This document shows, piece after piece, positions 6,497 through 6,550 of a stretch of DNA of 6,550 nucleotides. The translations under genes were made by a program, and so were the position numbers. The stretch covers positions 1 through 6,550 of the forward strand of contig JANQSQ010000470.1 of assembly GCA_028283985.1 (NCBI GenBank). Reading direction: 5' to 3'. Within the stretch, counting starts at the first letter, position 1. Each line of letters starts with the position of its first letter. This DNA is from Rhodothermales bacterium (GTDB lineage: Bacteria > Bacteroidota > Rhodothermia > Rhodothermales > VXPQ01). The notes under the pieces were generated by a model. The model searched no databases and was not told the origin of the DNA. It saw only the letters and a program-made list of their open reading frames with translations.

Positions 6497-6528
6497 AGAG
6501 CATTGCTGCATAGTGTCAACAGGCCCTA
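6497..6528 (-). repeat. Right terminal inverted repeat of the element
   Basis: This is the reverse complement of the left arm at 6260-6291, with 29 of 32 positions matching and the outer 24 perfect. Beyond it the sequence departs from the left flank immediately (6529 G would need C at 6259, which is T), which fixes the outer limit of the repeat. Confidence 0.93.
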
Positions 6529-6550
6529 GTGTTCTGCGAGGACATTGCTT

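Larger units (their letters stand above)
6262..6526. mobile_element. MITE-like non-autonomous element, about 265 bp
   Basis: The segment begins GGGCCTGTTGACACTATGCA and ends with the exact reverse complement. It is flanked on both sides by TA (6260-6261 and 6527-6528), consistent with a TA target duplication. It carries no plausible transposase: the short open frames inside have no recognisable motifs and run through hairpin arms. Removing the element and one TA joins GGAT-TA-GTGTTC, which still reads GAT TAG, so the stop codon of the upstream epimerase would be the same before and after insertion. TA targets are used by IS630/Tc1-like elements and by some IS5 subgroups; which family could mobilise this element cannot be decided here. 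It may also act as a transcription end or mRNA-stabilising structure for the operon. Calling it mobile rests on structure alone, because no second copy lies in the window. Confidence 0.72.

Overview
The window is one strand of a polysaccharide-biosynthesis cluster from a bacterium that probably belongs to the Bacteroidota/Rhodothermota lineage. Three observations point there. The genes mostly lack Shine-Dalgarno sequences. The laminarinase-type glycosidase resembles, from memory, Rhodothermus laminarinase. Base composition is moderately GC-rich. This placement is an inference; no rRNA or other phylogenetic marker is present.

Six genes run left to right on the + strand with short gaps or overlaps, so they probably form one transcription unit. 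In order they are: GDP-L-fucose synthase (2-841, 5' end cut off by the window); a secreted GH16 beta-glucanase-type lipoprotein (838-1689, overlapping the previous stop by 4 nt); a WlbA/WbpB-type UDP-GlcNAcA 3-dehydrogenase (1727-2710); UDP-glucose 6-dehydrogenase (2716-4107); GDP-mannose 4,6-dehydratase (4157-5233); and a UDP-glucuronate 4-epimerase (5288-6262).

The enzymes form three supply lines for activated sugars. GDP-mannose is converted by Gmd and then Fcl to GDP-L-fucose. UDP-glucose is converted by Ugd to UDP-glucuronate, then by the epimerase to UDP-galacturonate. UDP-GlcNAcA is oxidised at C3 by the WlbA homologue, the entry step to diacetamido-uronic acids; its upstream and downstream partners are not in the window. 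The predicted product is an acidic, fucose-containing surface polysaccharide, capsule or O-antigen. The GH16 enzyme could trim or release it outside the cytoplasm. No glycosyltransferase, flippase or polymerase gene lies in the window.

The most unusual part is the 3' end (6260-6528). A compact non-coding element of about 265 bp is bounded by long inverted repeats (24 bp perfect; 29 of 32 matching over the longer span) and flanked by TA dinucleotides. It contains two further long internal inverted repeats, so a single strand could fold into a Y-shaped three-way junction. It encodes no transposase and looks like a MITE. It sits exactly on the TAG stop codon of the epimerase gene in a way that regenerates the stop. 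The last 22 bases (6529-6550) hold nothing recognisable.
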